From: Nitrososphaerota archaeon
GTDB lineage: Archaea; Thermoproteota; Nitrososphaeria; Nitrososphaerales; UBA183
Assembly (NCBI GenBank): GCA_029785685.1
Contig: JAFLZE010000023.1
Location: 1-14,217, forward strand
Direction: 5' to 3'
Length of the DNA stretch: 14,217 bases
The position numbers and the translations under genes were made by a program. Positions 7,101-11,824 of the stretch are shown one piece after another. Numbering within the stretch: position 1 is the stretch's first letter; each line of letters starts with the position of its first letter. The notes under the pieces are model-generated. The model was not told the DNA's origin. It did not search any database and saw only the letters and a list, made by a program, of their open reading frames with translations.

Positions 7101-8420
7101 TGTTACCGACCCTGCCACAGGCGCGCTGTCAACGGCGACCGCGTCCCCGCTGGAGCAGGCCGTCGCGTGGGTCGGCGTTGCCGAGTCTGTGACATATACG
7201 AAGTAGGTTCCGGCCGACGAGACAGAAAGGGAGGACGCCGTGCCCAGGACCGTCCCTGAGCACCCTGACCCAGAATACCACTGGTAAGTATAGGGTGAGG
7301 TGCCGCCATATGGGTTCGCAGCAAGCGAAATCGACTGCCCGCTGTCAATGGTCGGAGTGGAAGGCGAGATGGCGCCTGCATTCAGAGCGACGGCGGTCAC
7401 GGCGACTGTAGCAGGCGTCGAAAACCCCTGAGGTGTAGGTGAATTCGACCCGTCGGACACTTGAAGCTCAAAGCTCCAAGTCCCGGATGTTGTGAGGGTC
7501 CCCGTGGACTGAGTGTAGGTCGTGACCCCGGCGCTGCATGAGAAGGAAGAGCCCAGGTTGCTGTAGCTGCTGGCGCCAGGGGCCTCCTGCAGCCACTGAC
7601 AAGTGTATGGTGAGGCACCTCCGCTGAATCCGGAGGTCATCGATAGAGAGGAACTCTGACCCTGGTCTATAGACGACGGCGTGGCCGCGATGGTGGGAGC
7701 GACCAGCGCTGGGTTTACAGTGATGGTCACTTCAGCCGTCGCCGTGTCGGTTGTGACCGTGTCAGTGACGATCAGGCAGAAGTAGTAAGTGCCTGCGGCG
7801 GCCGGCGTGTAGTCCAAGGTCGATGACGTATAGGAGGAGCCCAGGCTCGTCAATGAAGAACATGAAGCGTCTGTGCTTGAGTACCACTGGTAGGTGAAAC
7901 CGTCTGTTGTCGCACAGTTTATCGTAGTAGTGACTTTGAAGTCCTCGCCCTTGTTGATCTTCTGATTGGGATTGTTGAATGTGATGCACCCTGTCGTGCC
8001 GTAGGCTGCAGAGGTGATCGGTGTCCCGGTAGCGCAGGTGGAGTTGGCGCATACAATAATGAAGACATTTCCGAACGAGGAGCTTGGGACCGTGTCAGTG
8101 ATGCCGGACGGTATGTTGCCAGAGGCATCAGTGGTGAAGGTCCCGTCGGGATGGGATGAGGATGGAGTGCTGCCGGCGTCCAGGCACAGGTTAGAGTGCG
8201 CCGTTCCTGACGCAAAGCAGTACCCTTCCACTGTGTTGGCAGAGTAACCTGTGCCCGACAGCGTGACGACCGTCCCCTGGCCGCCGGAGGACGGGTTTAT
8301 CGCCAGGGTCGCTGTGCCGCTGCCAGCGCGCGTTGGGCCAGCAACTGGGATGATGGCGAGCGTGGCCGAGGTCAGCAGCAGGACCGCGACCAGCAGAGAC
8401 CTTAGCGCACGGGAGTTCAC
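996..8420 (-). CDS. Giant secreted, membrane-anchored surface protein with about 20 Ig/PKD-like repeats
   Basis: The gene starts at GTG 8420, with GAGGAG 7 bases upstream, and encodes 2474 residues. Order of parts: a signal peptide (residues 1 to about 32, SRALRSLLVAVLLLTSATLA); an IPT/TIG-like domain (about 36-130); some 20 tandem Ig/PKD-like units of 85-105 residues (about 145-2044), typified by TIDSGQSVTLT, SGGTGSYTYQWYSG and YYCYSVTD; two further IPT/TIG-like domains (about 2047-2230, ITPTSGPPGT and ITPTSGLTGT); and a Cys-containing pre-anchor domain (about 2230-2380, YWNGSTW). A transmembrane helix (about 2388-2414) is followed by KRRRKEEEE. The protein is therefore predicted to stand outside the cell with a short cytosolic tail, probably as an adhesin or cell-envelope component. 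It is Ser/Thr-rich and poor in Lys/Arg. N-glycosylation sequons cluster just before the anchor (NGT, NLT, NGS). It lies 3 bases after the V4R gene and is surely co-transcribed with it. The last roughly 58 residues look unlike the rest and enter the low-GC zone. Confidence 0.9.
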   Translation of the reverse strand: MNSRALRSLLVAVLLLTSATLAIIPVAGPTRAGSGTATLAINPSSGGQGTVVTLSGTGYSANTVEGYCFASGTAHSNLCLDAGSTPSSSHPDGTFTTDASGNIPSGITDTVPSSSFGNVFIIVCANSTCATGTPITSAAYGTTGCITFNNPNQKINKGEDFKVTTTINCATTDGFTYQWYSSTDASCSSLTSLGSSYTSSTLDYTPAAAGTYYFCLIVTDTVTTDTATAEVTITVNPALVAPTIAATPSSIDQGQSSSLSMTSGFSGGASPYTCQWLQEAPGASSYSNLGSSFSCSAGVTTYTQSTGTLTTSGTWSFELQVSDGSNSPTPQGFSTPATVAVTAVALNAGAISPSTPTIDSGQSISLAANPYGGTSPYTYQWYSGSGCSGTVLGTASSLSVSSAGTYFVYVTDSATPTHATACSSGDAVAVDSAPVAGSVTPSTPVIDQGQSVLLTAPAPTGGTGTFTYQWYTASSPGTCTTGDAPISGATSASYAVPTSTTSGIYYYCYIITDTGVTSGSTPAPTSGSGTDQVTVNTPLSAPAISQASPAFDVGGSTSLTVTSAFSGGTSSYTCQWLQEAPGASSYSNLGSSFSCSAGVTTYTQSTGTLTTSGVYSFELKVTDSASTPVTTTSTPTTVTANPLPSSVSLGSFAADPVGPTTSDSVSVSWSGGTGTFTVTLYYSTSSSSCSSADTQAGQVTGASSSPQTLSFTSPGSANTYYYCAKVTDANSNSAASPTSGSSLTVNNVLSAGAISPSPVTIDSSQSVTLTANPTGGNPGYTYQWYSGSGCSGSVLGTSQTFSPFPSSTTTYYVLVTDSTSATSCSSGDAVTVDSSPSAGAITAPGSTIDSGQSLLLTSHPSGGTGTFAYQWYSASSPGTCSTSDASISGATSSTYTVPTSTSAGTYYYCYIVTDAGVTSGSSPTPTASSSTFTVTVDAILAAGAVTPTSPIIDSGQSVTLTAHPSGGTGSYTYQWYSGSSSTCSSDITTLGTASTQAVSPTSNIYYCYSVTDSSTNPPTSTSAANLVTVDSALTAGAITPTSPTINSGVSVTLTAHPSGGTGSYAYQWYSGSSAACSSDSAVSGQTSSTYAPSPTSNTYYCYSVTDTSTNTPTVNSATDLVTVNVPLAAGTISPSSPTIDNGQSVTLAVNPSGGTSPYTYQWYTSSDCSTSPISGATASTLAASPGSSTTYYVKVTDSTSTTSCSSGDAVTVDSTLSAGAMTPNGPTIDSGQSVTLTANPSGGTGSYTYKWYSGSSTSCASDTATLGTASTQVVSPTTNTYYCYSLSDTSTNPPTVSSATDLVTVDSALSAGAVTPSSPTVDNGQSVTLTAHPSGGTGAYTYQWYSGSSSTCSSDTATLGTSSAQVVSPTSNTYYCYSISDTSTNPPTTSSATDQVAVDTALSAGAITPASPTIDSGQSLTLTAHPSGGTGSYTYQWYSGSSAACTSDTTPLGTSSIQLVSPTSNTYYCYEVTDASTNPPAVSSPTDLVTVNAAISGVTATPSPAVLDSGQSGTLQVSWTGGTADFTITIYSGSSSTSCALDITQVGSAHANIGTSPLTGVSVSPASTTYYCATVVDSVTGAVSTSSPVAVTVNPALSAGAITPPSPTISSGSSVLLTANPNGGTTAYAYQWFTGAGCTSPISGAISSTYDASPSSTTAYYYQVTDSASTPESACSAGDTVTVNSPAPLPSLHAGPLSPSTATIQAGSDVTFRVTPTGGTSPYTYYWSIPSGVTVVSGCDSTADTCTVTSAAPGSYSVSVRVTDSANDVSTSSPATLKVGPAPLSVLVSAPVSATLGSPVTFTATASGGTSPYTYSWNLPGGMSVASGCGPSDQSCTVIARAPGSYSVGLTVTDADGNTATSSSSVTYGSTLSPGGIEPPSPSIDGGQPITLTITPSGGVGPYSYEWFTGADCSGQVSGTSSSFTVSPSTTTTYWVQVTDATGTKSCVGGDAVTVNGELIAGPITPSAPTISAGQSIRLSASPSGGTAPYSYQWYAGAGCASPVSGATAASFSPSPSTSTVYSYKVTDSAHTPESACSPVDTVAVGSTTVITITPTSGPPGTLIFLSGSNFSPGGNYYYCFEPGVTLSTMSPCPTTYEFTSTSSGAVPPLTVLTAFGQNGLVVVSDASTGQIVAYAVFILTTAPAGGPAIAITPTSGLTGTPVTVDGTGFTPGATVNIVISRGTVAAATVGPNGTFSATFSVPSSPPGAETVTATGSDVATRPGDVATTTFIVTNVGNYHSDVFPVTSTNGTAVVDETATTGISVSIPGLGNAPGTTLRIELANLTLPSYGVTAETFTGAIRYFDVFVVGNGTIPTGLNAHVCITNSIVGAGTGMQYWNGSTWVNPSDITTAGFTICGTVPIARLGGTNFAIGNLQSVPTRVGIASQISWIWFFIIPMLVGSLVFFFAWFFLIAGKRRRKEEEELQTKLGKYDSQQRCLPSAQALPVLARNCHGSGFSALFDISSLLQTSILRP
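6583..6707. repeat. Exact 125-bp direct repeat, copy 1
   Basis: This segment is identical base for base to 7483-7607, exactly 900 bp (300 codons) away in the same frame. It encodes the unit core with TCQWLQEAPGASSY and TYTQSTGTLTTSG. Flanking parts of the two units differ, so the identity points to recent gene conversion or partial duplication rather than conservation of the whole unit. Confidence 0.95.
7483..7607. repeat. Exact 125-bp direct repeat, copy 2
   Basis: Second copy of the 125-bp segment at 6583-6707. The identity breaks at both ends (A/C at 6582/7482 and G/T at 6708/7608), inside otherwise divergent repeat units. Confidence 0.95.
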
Positions 8421-8423
8421 GAT

Positions 8424-8963
8424 CTATCTCCTCGCCACCACTACCTCGCAGACGTCGTCCCCCTTCGAGGTGCAGAGCTCCTCCCAGGCCCTGAACTGCT
8501 CTCCCTCGAGGACGCTCATTGTCCCCTTCAGTAGTCCTACTGTGAAATGGCAGAGCGGAGTCTCGCCCCCGAGCCTCAGCTTGTTGAAGGCGCATCCCTT
8601 GATCCTGAAGTTGACCTGGTCAGATTTGTGCGATGTGAAAGCCTTTAGGACATCCGAGTCGAACACGAACTGCCCCCACCCCACCTCGCTGAGGCTCGCT
8701 ACGATGTCCGCCATCGAATCCTCGGTGAACGGCGTCTCCTTCTTCTGTCGGGTCGCGAGCTCGGCACCAAGCGCCCCGCCGATTTCGTCCATTATGATGG
8801 GGGCCCTGGACGGGTCGCAGGTGTAGATCCGCTTGCAGATAGAGCTCCAGGTGTCTATGTCGACGGCTACGACTCTCCGCCCGTCCCTGACGCTGGTCAG
8901 CACTCCGGGGATGGTGTGCGTGAAAGGACGTGGGTTCTCGGAGGAATGCGGCAGTAGTACCAA
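8424..8963 (-). CDS. Small V4R-domain (4-vinyl-reductase-like) sensor protein
   Basis: The gene encodes 179 residues. TTG 8963 is chosen because it lies about 35 bases from the TATA box at 8995-9002 on this strand, giving a near-leaderless transcript; no Shine-Dalgarno is present. The first half contains a basic/hydrophobic N-terminus and a helix-rich stretch (SRAPIIMDEIGGALGAELA). The C-terminal half shows the V4R pattern: GCAF, LCHFTVGLLKG, LEGEQFRAWEELC and GDDVCEV, with Cys at 124, 138, 164 and 172. V4R domains are small-molecule or metal-binding modules found in regulators (XylR N-terminus) and chlorophyll-reductase subunits; the ligand here is unknown. Its stop is 3 bases before the surface-protein start, so it is the first gene of that operon. 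A second V4R domain sits in the fusion protein at 10243-11760. An intracellular sensory role is inferred. Confidence 0.75.
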   Translation of the reverse strand: MVLLPHSSENPRPFTHTIPGVLTSVRDGRRVVAVDIDTWSSICKRIYTCDPSRAPIIMDEIGGALGAELATRQKKETPFTEDSMADIVASLSEVGWGQFVFDSDVLKAFTSHKSDQVNFRIKGCAFNKLRLGGETPLCHFTVGLLKGTMSVLEGEQFRAWEELCTSKGDDVCEVVVARR

Positions 8964-8964
8964 G

Positions 8965-8988
8965 TGTTTAACTGTTCAACTGTTAAAC
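8965..8988. promoter_or_regulatory. Triple operator-like repeat TGTTNAAC between the V4R operon and kaiC
   Basis: Three uninterrupted 8-base units follow one another: TGTTTAAC, TGTTCAAC and TGTTAAAC. Each contains the palindrome GTTNAAC, so the array reads alike on both strands. For the minus-strand V4R gene the array lies between the TATA box and the start codon, where a bound protein would block initiation. For plus-strand kaiC it lies just upstream of the TATA box, over the BRE position, where it could repress or activate. The same motif recurs at 10166-10181. Confidence 0.75.
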
Positions 8989-8994
8989 TCGTAA

Positions 8995-9002
8995 TTATAT
9001 AA
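8995..9002. promoter_or_regulatory. Symmetric TATA box serving divergent promoters
   Basis: TTATATAA is a perfect palindrome and a near-consensus archaeal box A. On the minus strand it lies about 35 bases from the V4R TTG start. On the plus strand a transcript starting about 25 bases downstream would leave a roughly 45-base leader before the kaiC GTG at 9073. One box could serve both directions, or orientation could be set by the flanking BRE. Confidence 0.6.
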
Positions 9003-9072
9003 GCTCAGCGCCACGCCTTCGACCACATCGCTCCCAGAAAGGGACATAAGCCGATTAGATTCCCACCAGAAC

Positions 9073-9801
9073 GTGCGACGGCTTCCTACCGGCGTGGAAG
9101 GCCTGGACGAGATTCTTGGCGGAGGGTTCGTCCCGGGAAGCTGCGTGACCATATCAGGGGGCCCGGGGAGCGGGAAGTCGACGCTTTGCTCACAGTTCCT
9201 ATACCACGGGTACAAGGAACTGGGGGAGAACGGGGTTTATGTCACCTGCACAGAGAGCCCCGAGGAGATCAAGAATAACTTCAGGGACCATGGGTGGGAC
9301 ATCGACGAAGCAATTCGCAAGGGGAAGATCAAGATCCTCGACATGAGGCCTGTCCTAGCTACCGAGTCGGGACTAATCACCAGAAACGAGGCGCTCTTCG
9401 AAGGGGAGACCATCCCGTTCAGCGTGGTCGCCAAGGGAACCCTGGATGAAATCAGACGGTCACATGCGAGGAGGGTAGTTCTCGACTCTATCACCACCAT
9501 AGCGATGCAGTACTCTGGCGAGTTCCAAGTGAGGCAGGGGCTGCTGGGGCTTGTCCAGGGGCTGTCGAACGAAGACTGCGTCAGCCTTCTGATCGTCGAG
9601 ACAATCGGGGCCAAGAACATCATCCCGGCCGAGTGGGCGCTTTCGCACGGCGTGGTCCTGCTCAACTACACCAGCGAAGCGGCCGAGGTAATCAGGTCGA
9701 TACAGGTGGTCAAGATGCGAAGGACGGCGCACGACCAGGCTGTCTATGGAATGGAAGTCAGCAAGGATGGGATAGTCGTCCACACCGATGTTAAGGTCTA
9801 G
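9073..9801 (+). CDS. Single-domain KaiC/RadA-superfamily ATPase
   Basis: The gene encodes 242 residues. GTG 9073 places RRLPTGVEGLDEILGGGF at the N-terminus, where this family normally begins; no clear Shine-Dalgarno is seen. Walker A is GGPGSGKST (residues 29-37) and Walker B is VVLDS with Asp 138. Total length fits one RecA-fold domain, as in archaeal KaiC-like or RAD55-like proteins. In the stretch VTCTESPEE the position usually holding the first of two catalytic glutamates appears to be Thr 60, while Glu 61 is kept, so hydrolysis may be slow or switch-like. Such archaeal KaiC homologues are thought to act in signal transduction rather than a cyanobacterial-type clock; no KaiA or KaiB is present. 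It shares its promoter region with the V4R-surface operon and converges on the winged-helix gene with a 2-base gap. A partnership with the P-loop-less KaiC-V4R protein is inferred. Confidence 0.88.
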   Translation: MRRLPTGVEGLDEILGGGFVPGSCVTISGGPGSGKSTLCSQFLYHGYKELGENGVYVTCTESPEEIKNNFRDHGWDIDEAIRKGKIKILDMRPVLATESGLITRNEALFEGETIPFSVVAKGTLDEIRRSHARRVVLDSITTIAMQYSGEFQVRQGLLGLVQGLSNEDCVSLLIVETIGAKNIIPAEWALSHGVVLLNYTSEAAEVIRSIQVVKMRRTAHDQAVYGMEVSKDGIVVHTDVKV

Positions 9802-9803
9802 AG

Positions 9804-10157
9804 TCAGTATAGGTTCGCGAGCCTGAAGAAGACCTTCTTCCCGACCCTCTTGCGCGCCAGCGCGCCAAGCCTGACTAGCTGGTTCAGGTAGATTGTCTCC
9901 ACGCTTCGGTTTCTTCCTGTCTTCTGACCTACCGCGGAGGCGTCGGCTTCGCCGAGAACCCGCATCGCCTGGAGGGACTTCGTCAACGAGTTAGGGAGCT
10001 CACCGAGCTTCAGGTCGCCCAGGGCCGAACCGGGTTTGGGGAGGGATACTCCTGCCCTGAGCATCTCCTCTAGCGCGGTGACGCGAGCTTCAAGCCGCTT
10101 GAGTTTGCTGGCCGTGTCGTTCCTATGCGTGGTGTTAGACAAATAGAGCTTGGTCAT
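9804..10157 (-). CDS. Winged-helix DNA-binding regulator with N-terminal coiled coil
   Basis: The gene encodes 117 residues from ATG 10157. TTG codons at 10175 and 10172 are also in frame, but they fall inside the operator-like repeat, so ATG is preferred. Residues about 15-35 (SKLKRLEARVTALEEMLRAG) form a short leucine-zipper-like coiled coil, suggesting a dimer. The C-terminal half (LTKSLQAMRVLGEADASAVG, RSVETIYLNQLVRLGALARK, then VGKKVFFRL) has the helix-turn-helix plus beta-wing pattern of small archaeal ArsR/MarR-like regulators. No Cys or other metal- or redox-sensing residues are seen. Its own promoter carries the TGTTNAAC motif over a TTTAAT box A-like element, which fits autoregulation. 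The same motif controls the neighbouring V4R/kaiC promoter, so this is the natural candidate for the cluster's regulator; binding itself is inference. Confidence 0.75.
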   Translation of the reverse strand: MTKLYLSNTTHRNDTASKLKRLEARVTALEEMLRAGVSLPKPGSALGDLKLGELPNSLTKSLQAMRVLGEADASAVGQKTGRNRSVETIYLNQLVRLGALARKRVGKKVFFRLANLY

Positions 10158-10165
10158 TGGAGAAG

Positions 10166-10181
10166 TGTTCAACAATTAAAC
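10166..10181. promoter_or_regulatory. Second TGTTNAAC operator-like site, at the winged-helix gene promoter
   Basis: TGTTCAAC followed directly by AATTAAAC. The 16 bases match 14 of 16 positions of 8973-8988. On the minus strand the site covers the TTTAAT element about 20 bases upstream of the regulator's ATG (10157). Confidence 0.65.
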
Positions 10182-10198
10182 CCTCTCCCGAATCCGCG

Positions 10199-10214
10199 CC
10201 CTCAACAGTTAAAA
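10199..10214. promoter_or_regulatory. Weaker third motif copy upstream of the KaiC-V4R fusion gene
   Basis: CCCTCAAC followed by AGTTAAAA matches 11 of 16 bases of the 8973-8988 site and keeps the TCAAC and GTTAAA cores. GTTAAAA lies about 30 bases before TTG 10243, so it may double as box A for a leaderless transcript of the fusion gene. Confidence 0.4.
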
Positions 10215-10242
10215 CGAGTTGGGTTGCTCTAAAAGGCGCGCA

Positions 10243-11760
10243 TTGGAGCAGGAAAGGAGTAGCCATCCACTCGCGGAGGGAGCGCGTGAGGCAAAGCGAC
10301 CAGGAAAGCTCGTCACTGGGCATCAGATTCTTGACAAGATCCTGACGGTCTACCAGGGCAACTCGATACTGATGCTGGACGAGACCTACTCGGAGGCGAG
10401 GAACTTCATGCAGCTCATCATAGAGAAATACAATCCGGGGCTGAAATTCGTCGAGATAACGGACAGGATTTCCCTGGCCAATAGGGAGAACCTAGAAGTC
10501 CTCACCGGAGACACTCTTGCAGACAAGGTCGTCAGGGTGAACGCAATCAGGAGGAAGCATGCGGGCGAGATACTAGTCCACTCGTATCTGCCGTCGCTCC
10601 TGATCAGCCAGCCCCAGGACAACGTCCTGAAGTACGTCGACGGCTGGAAGAACGCTGCGAAGGAGTTCGAGACGGTCGAAATCTTCCTTATGCCCTCCAA
10701 CTCCTTCAAGGAGACAGAACGGAAGCTGATCGCGCTTCTGGACTGCCGCGTCGAGTTCAGCGTCACCAGGAAGGACAGCAGGATGGCGAAGTACTTTGTA
10801 ATCTCCGGGTGCTGCAGGGCGGAGTTCAACATGAAGGAGTTCGAGTATCTCGTCGAGGGCGACAAGCTCCTCGTTGAGTGGGAAGGGAGCCTCACTGACA
10901 GGCCCGCCCAGATTTCAGAAGGCGCACTGGAAAAGAAGTATGGAGAGATCGTCGAAAAGCCAGCGACATTCATCATACAGAAGGGGGCCAACTCGGAGAG
11001 GGCTGCGCTCACCGTGTCCGACTACACCCTAATCCACCAGATTATCGGGATGTCTGCGGGAGAAGTCAGCGCGCTCTTCCCCGAAAGGCCAAAGGAGATC
11101 CTGCAGCGGCTCGCCAAGTGGGACCTTGCGGGCGTAGTGTCGTTCAAACGCGACTTCTCCAGGTCGGCGGGACCGATTCCAGAATCCAAGGATGCGGGCT
11201 ATTCGGTGCTCAACGCGCTTAGGCTCCTTCTCCCTGACAGGCTGGTCGCCTGGAGCTACAAGATGGGGACGCAGGCAGTCCCGCTGGAGTACTTCGTGGC
11301 GAACAGGGAAGCGCTGAGCACGGTGATTGACATGCTCACTGAAAACGCGGCGAACAAAGACAAGAACGACTACTTGAAGTCGATGCCCCAGATCGAGCGG
11401 TCGGTGTTGGAGATGGCCGCGAGGAGGGCGGCGCTGCTGGAGGTGCCGAGGCACCACGAATCCACCGCCGCTGCCGCGGCCAGGAAATACATTCCCAAGA
11501 TAATGAGGGTGAGCCTACTGAGCGCATTCATATTGAGGTCGAAGATCGACAAGATCTCTGATACCGAGTACCACATCGTAGTTCACAACTGCTACATCTG
11601 CGGCAATCAGACCACCAAGGTACCCATGTGTTCCTCCGTTTCGGGGGGCCTGGAAGGGGTCTGCGGGACCGTGTTCAAGCTGAAGGCGGATTGCACCGAG
11701 GTCAGATGCAAGGCCCTGGGGGACAGGAACTGCGAGTTCAGACTTCGGCTCTACTCCTAG
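10243..11760 (+). CDS. P-loop-less KaiC-fold protein fused to a C-terminal Cys-rich V4R domain
   Basis: The gene encodes 505 residues from TTG 10243. TTG 10219 is also in frame and would add 8 residues, but it lies only 5 bases after a motif copy. Residues about 30-220 look like a RecA/KaiC fold without its ATP site: where Walker A should be, the sequence reads QGNSILMLDETYSEARNF with no GKT, and the region continues with ILVHSYLPSLL and VEIFLMPS. A middle region (about 240-430) is mostly helical and includes a possible winged-helix-like stretch (YTLIHQIIGMSAGEVSALF). The C-terminus is a V4R domain with Cys at 450, 453, 463, 474, 484, 489 and 497 (CYIC, GGLEGVC, CTEVRC, GDRNCEF). The many cysteines suggest metal or Fe-S binding. 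It diverges from the winged-helix gene and is followed by mre11 after 64 bases. I infer a sensor working with the intact KaiC ATPase. Confidence 0.75.
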   Translation: MEQERSSHPLAEGAREAKRPGKLVTGHQILDKILTVYQGNSILMLDETYSEARNFMQLIIEKYNPGLKFVEITDRISLANRENLEVLTGDTLADKVVRVNAIRRKHAGEILVHSYLPSLLISQPQDNVLKYVDGWKNAAKEFETVEIFLMPSNSFKETERKLIALLDCRVEFSVTRKDSRMAKYFVISGCCRAEFNMKEFEYLVEGDKLLVEWEGSLTDRPAQISEGALEKKYGEIVEKPATFIIQKGANSERAALTVSDYTLIHQIIGMSAGEVSALFPERPKEILQRLAKWDLAGVVSFKRDFSRSAGPIPESKDAGYSVLNALRLLLPDRLVAWSYKMGTQAVPLEYFVANREALSTVIDMLTENAANKDKNDYLKSMPQIERSVLEMAARRAALLEVPRHHESTAAAAARKYIPKIMRVSLLSAFILRSKIDKISDTEYHIVVHNCYICGNQTTKVPMCSSVSGGLEGVCGTVFKLKADCTEVRCKALGDRNCEFRLRLYS

Positions 11761-11794
11761 TCGAATGGTCCGACGACGTCCCTCCCGAAACACG

Positions 11795-11824
11795 CATAAA
11801 GTGAACCTCTCATAAGGGGGGCCG
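11795..11824 (+). promoter_or_regulatory. Possible promoter and RBS of mre11-rad50
   Basis: CATAAAG (11795-11801) is a weak box A candidate about 25-30 bases before the mre11 TTG. AAGGGGGG (11814-11821) is a Shine-Dalgarno-like run 3 bases before it. The two signals imply different transcript starts, so either mre11 has its own near-leaderless promoter or it is read through from the upstream gene and uses the RBS. Confidence 0.35.

Larger units (their letters stand above)
2290..7990 (-). repeat. Coding tandem-repeat array of Ig/PKD-like units within the surface-protein gene
   Basis: About 20 units of mean length near 285 bp are visible in the translation. Each has an N-terminal strand (AG[AT][IV][ST]P..PTIDSGQS), a central aromatic strand (Y[TA]YQWY) and a closing strand (LVTV[DN]). 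Two cysteine layouts alternate. One class has a Cys about 7-9 residues after WY and a second in YYCY (for example the units near 4000-4660). The other has GCS or DCS after WY and a second Cys in SCSSGDAVTV (for example near 4780-4950 and 5920-6070). Each class has an internal pair that could form a disulfide outside the cell. Two PKD-like units with a W-[SN]-[IL]-P core (SYSVSVRVTD, SYSVGLTVTD; 2820-3330) differ from both. Confidence 0.85.

Noticed and set aside
2290..7990. Regularly spaced repeats as a possible CRISPR array
   Set aside because: Units are about 285 bp, degenerate, fully coding in one frame and have no spacers; they are protein-domain repeats.
8251..8826. Plus-strand 191-codon frame opposite the V4R gene and the surface-protein start
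   Set aside because: The opposite strand encodes recognisable V4R and signal-peptide sequences with a matching RBS, so this frame is antisense by-product.
10386..11012. Minus-strand 208-codon frame
   Set aside because: Antisense shadow of the KaiC-V4R fusion gene, which has clear V4R motifs downstream in its own frame.
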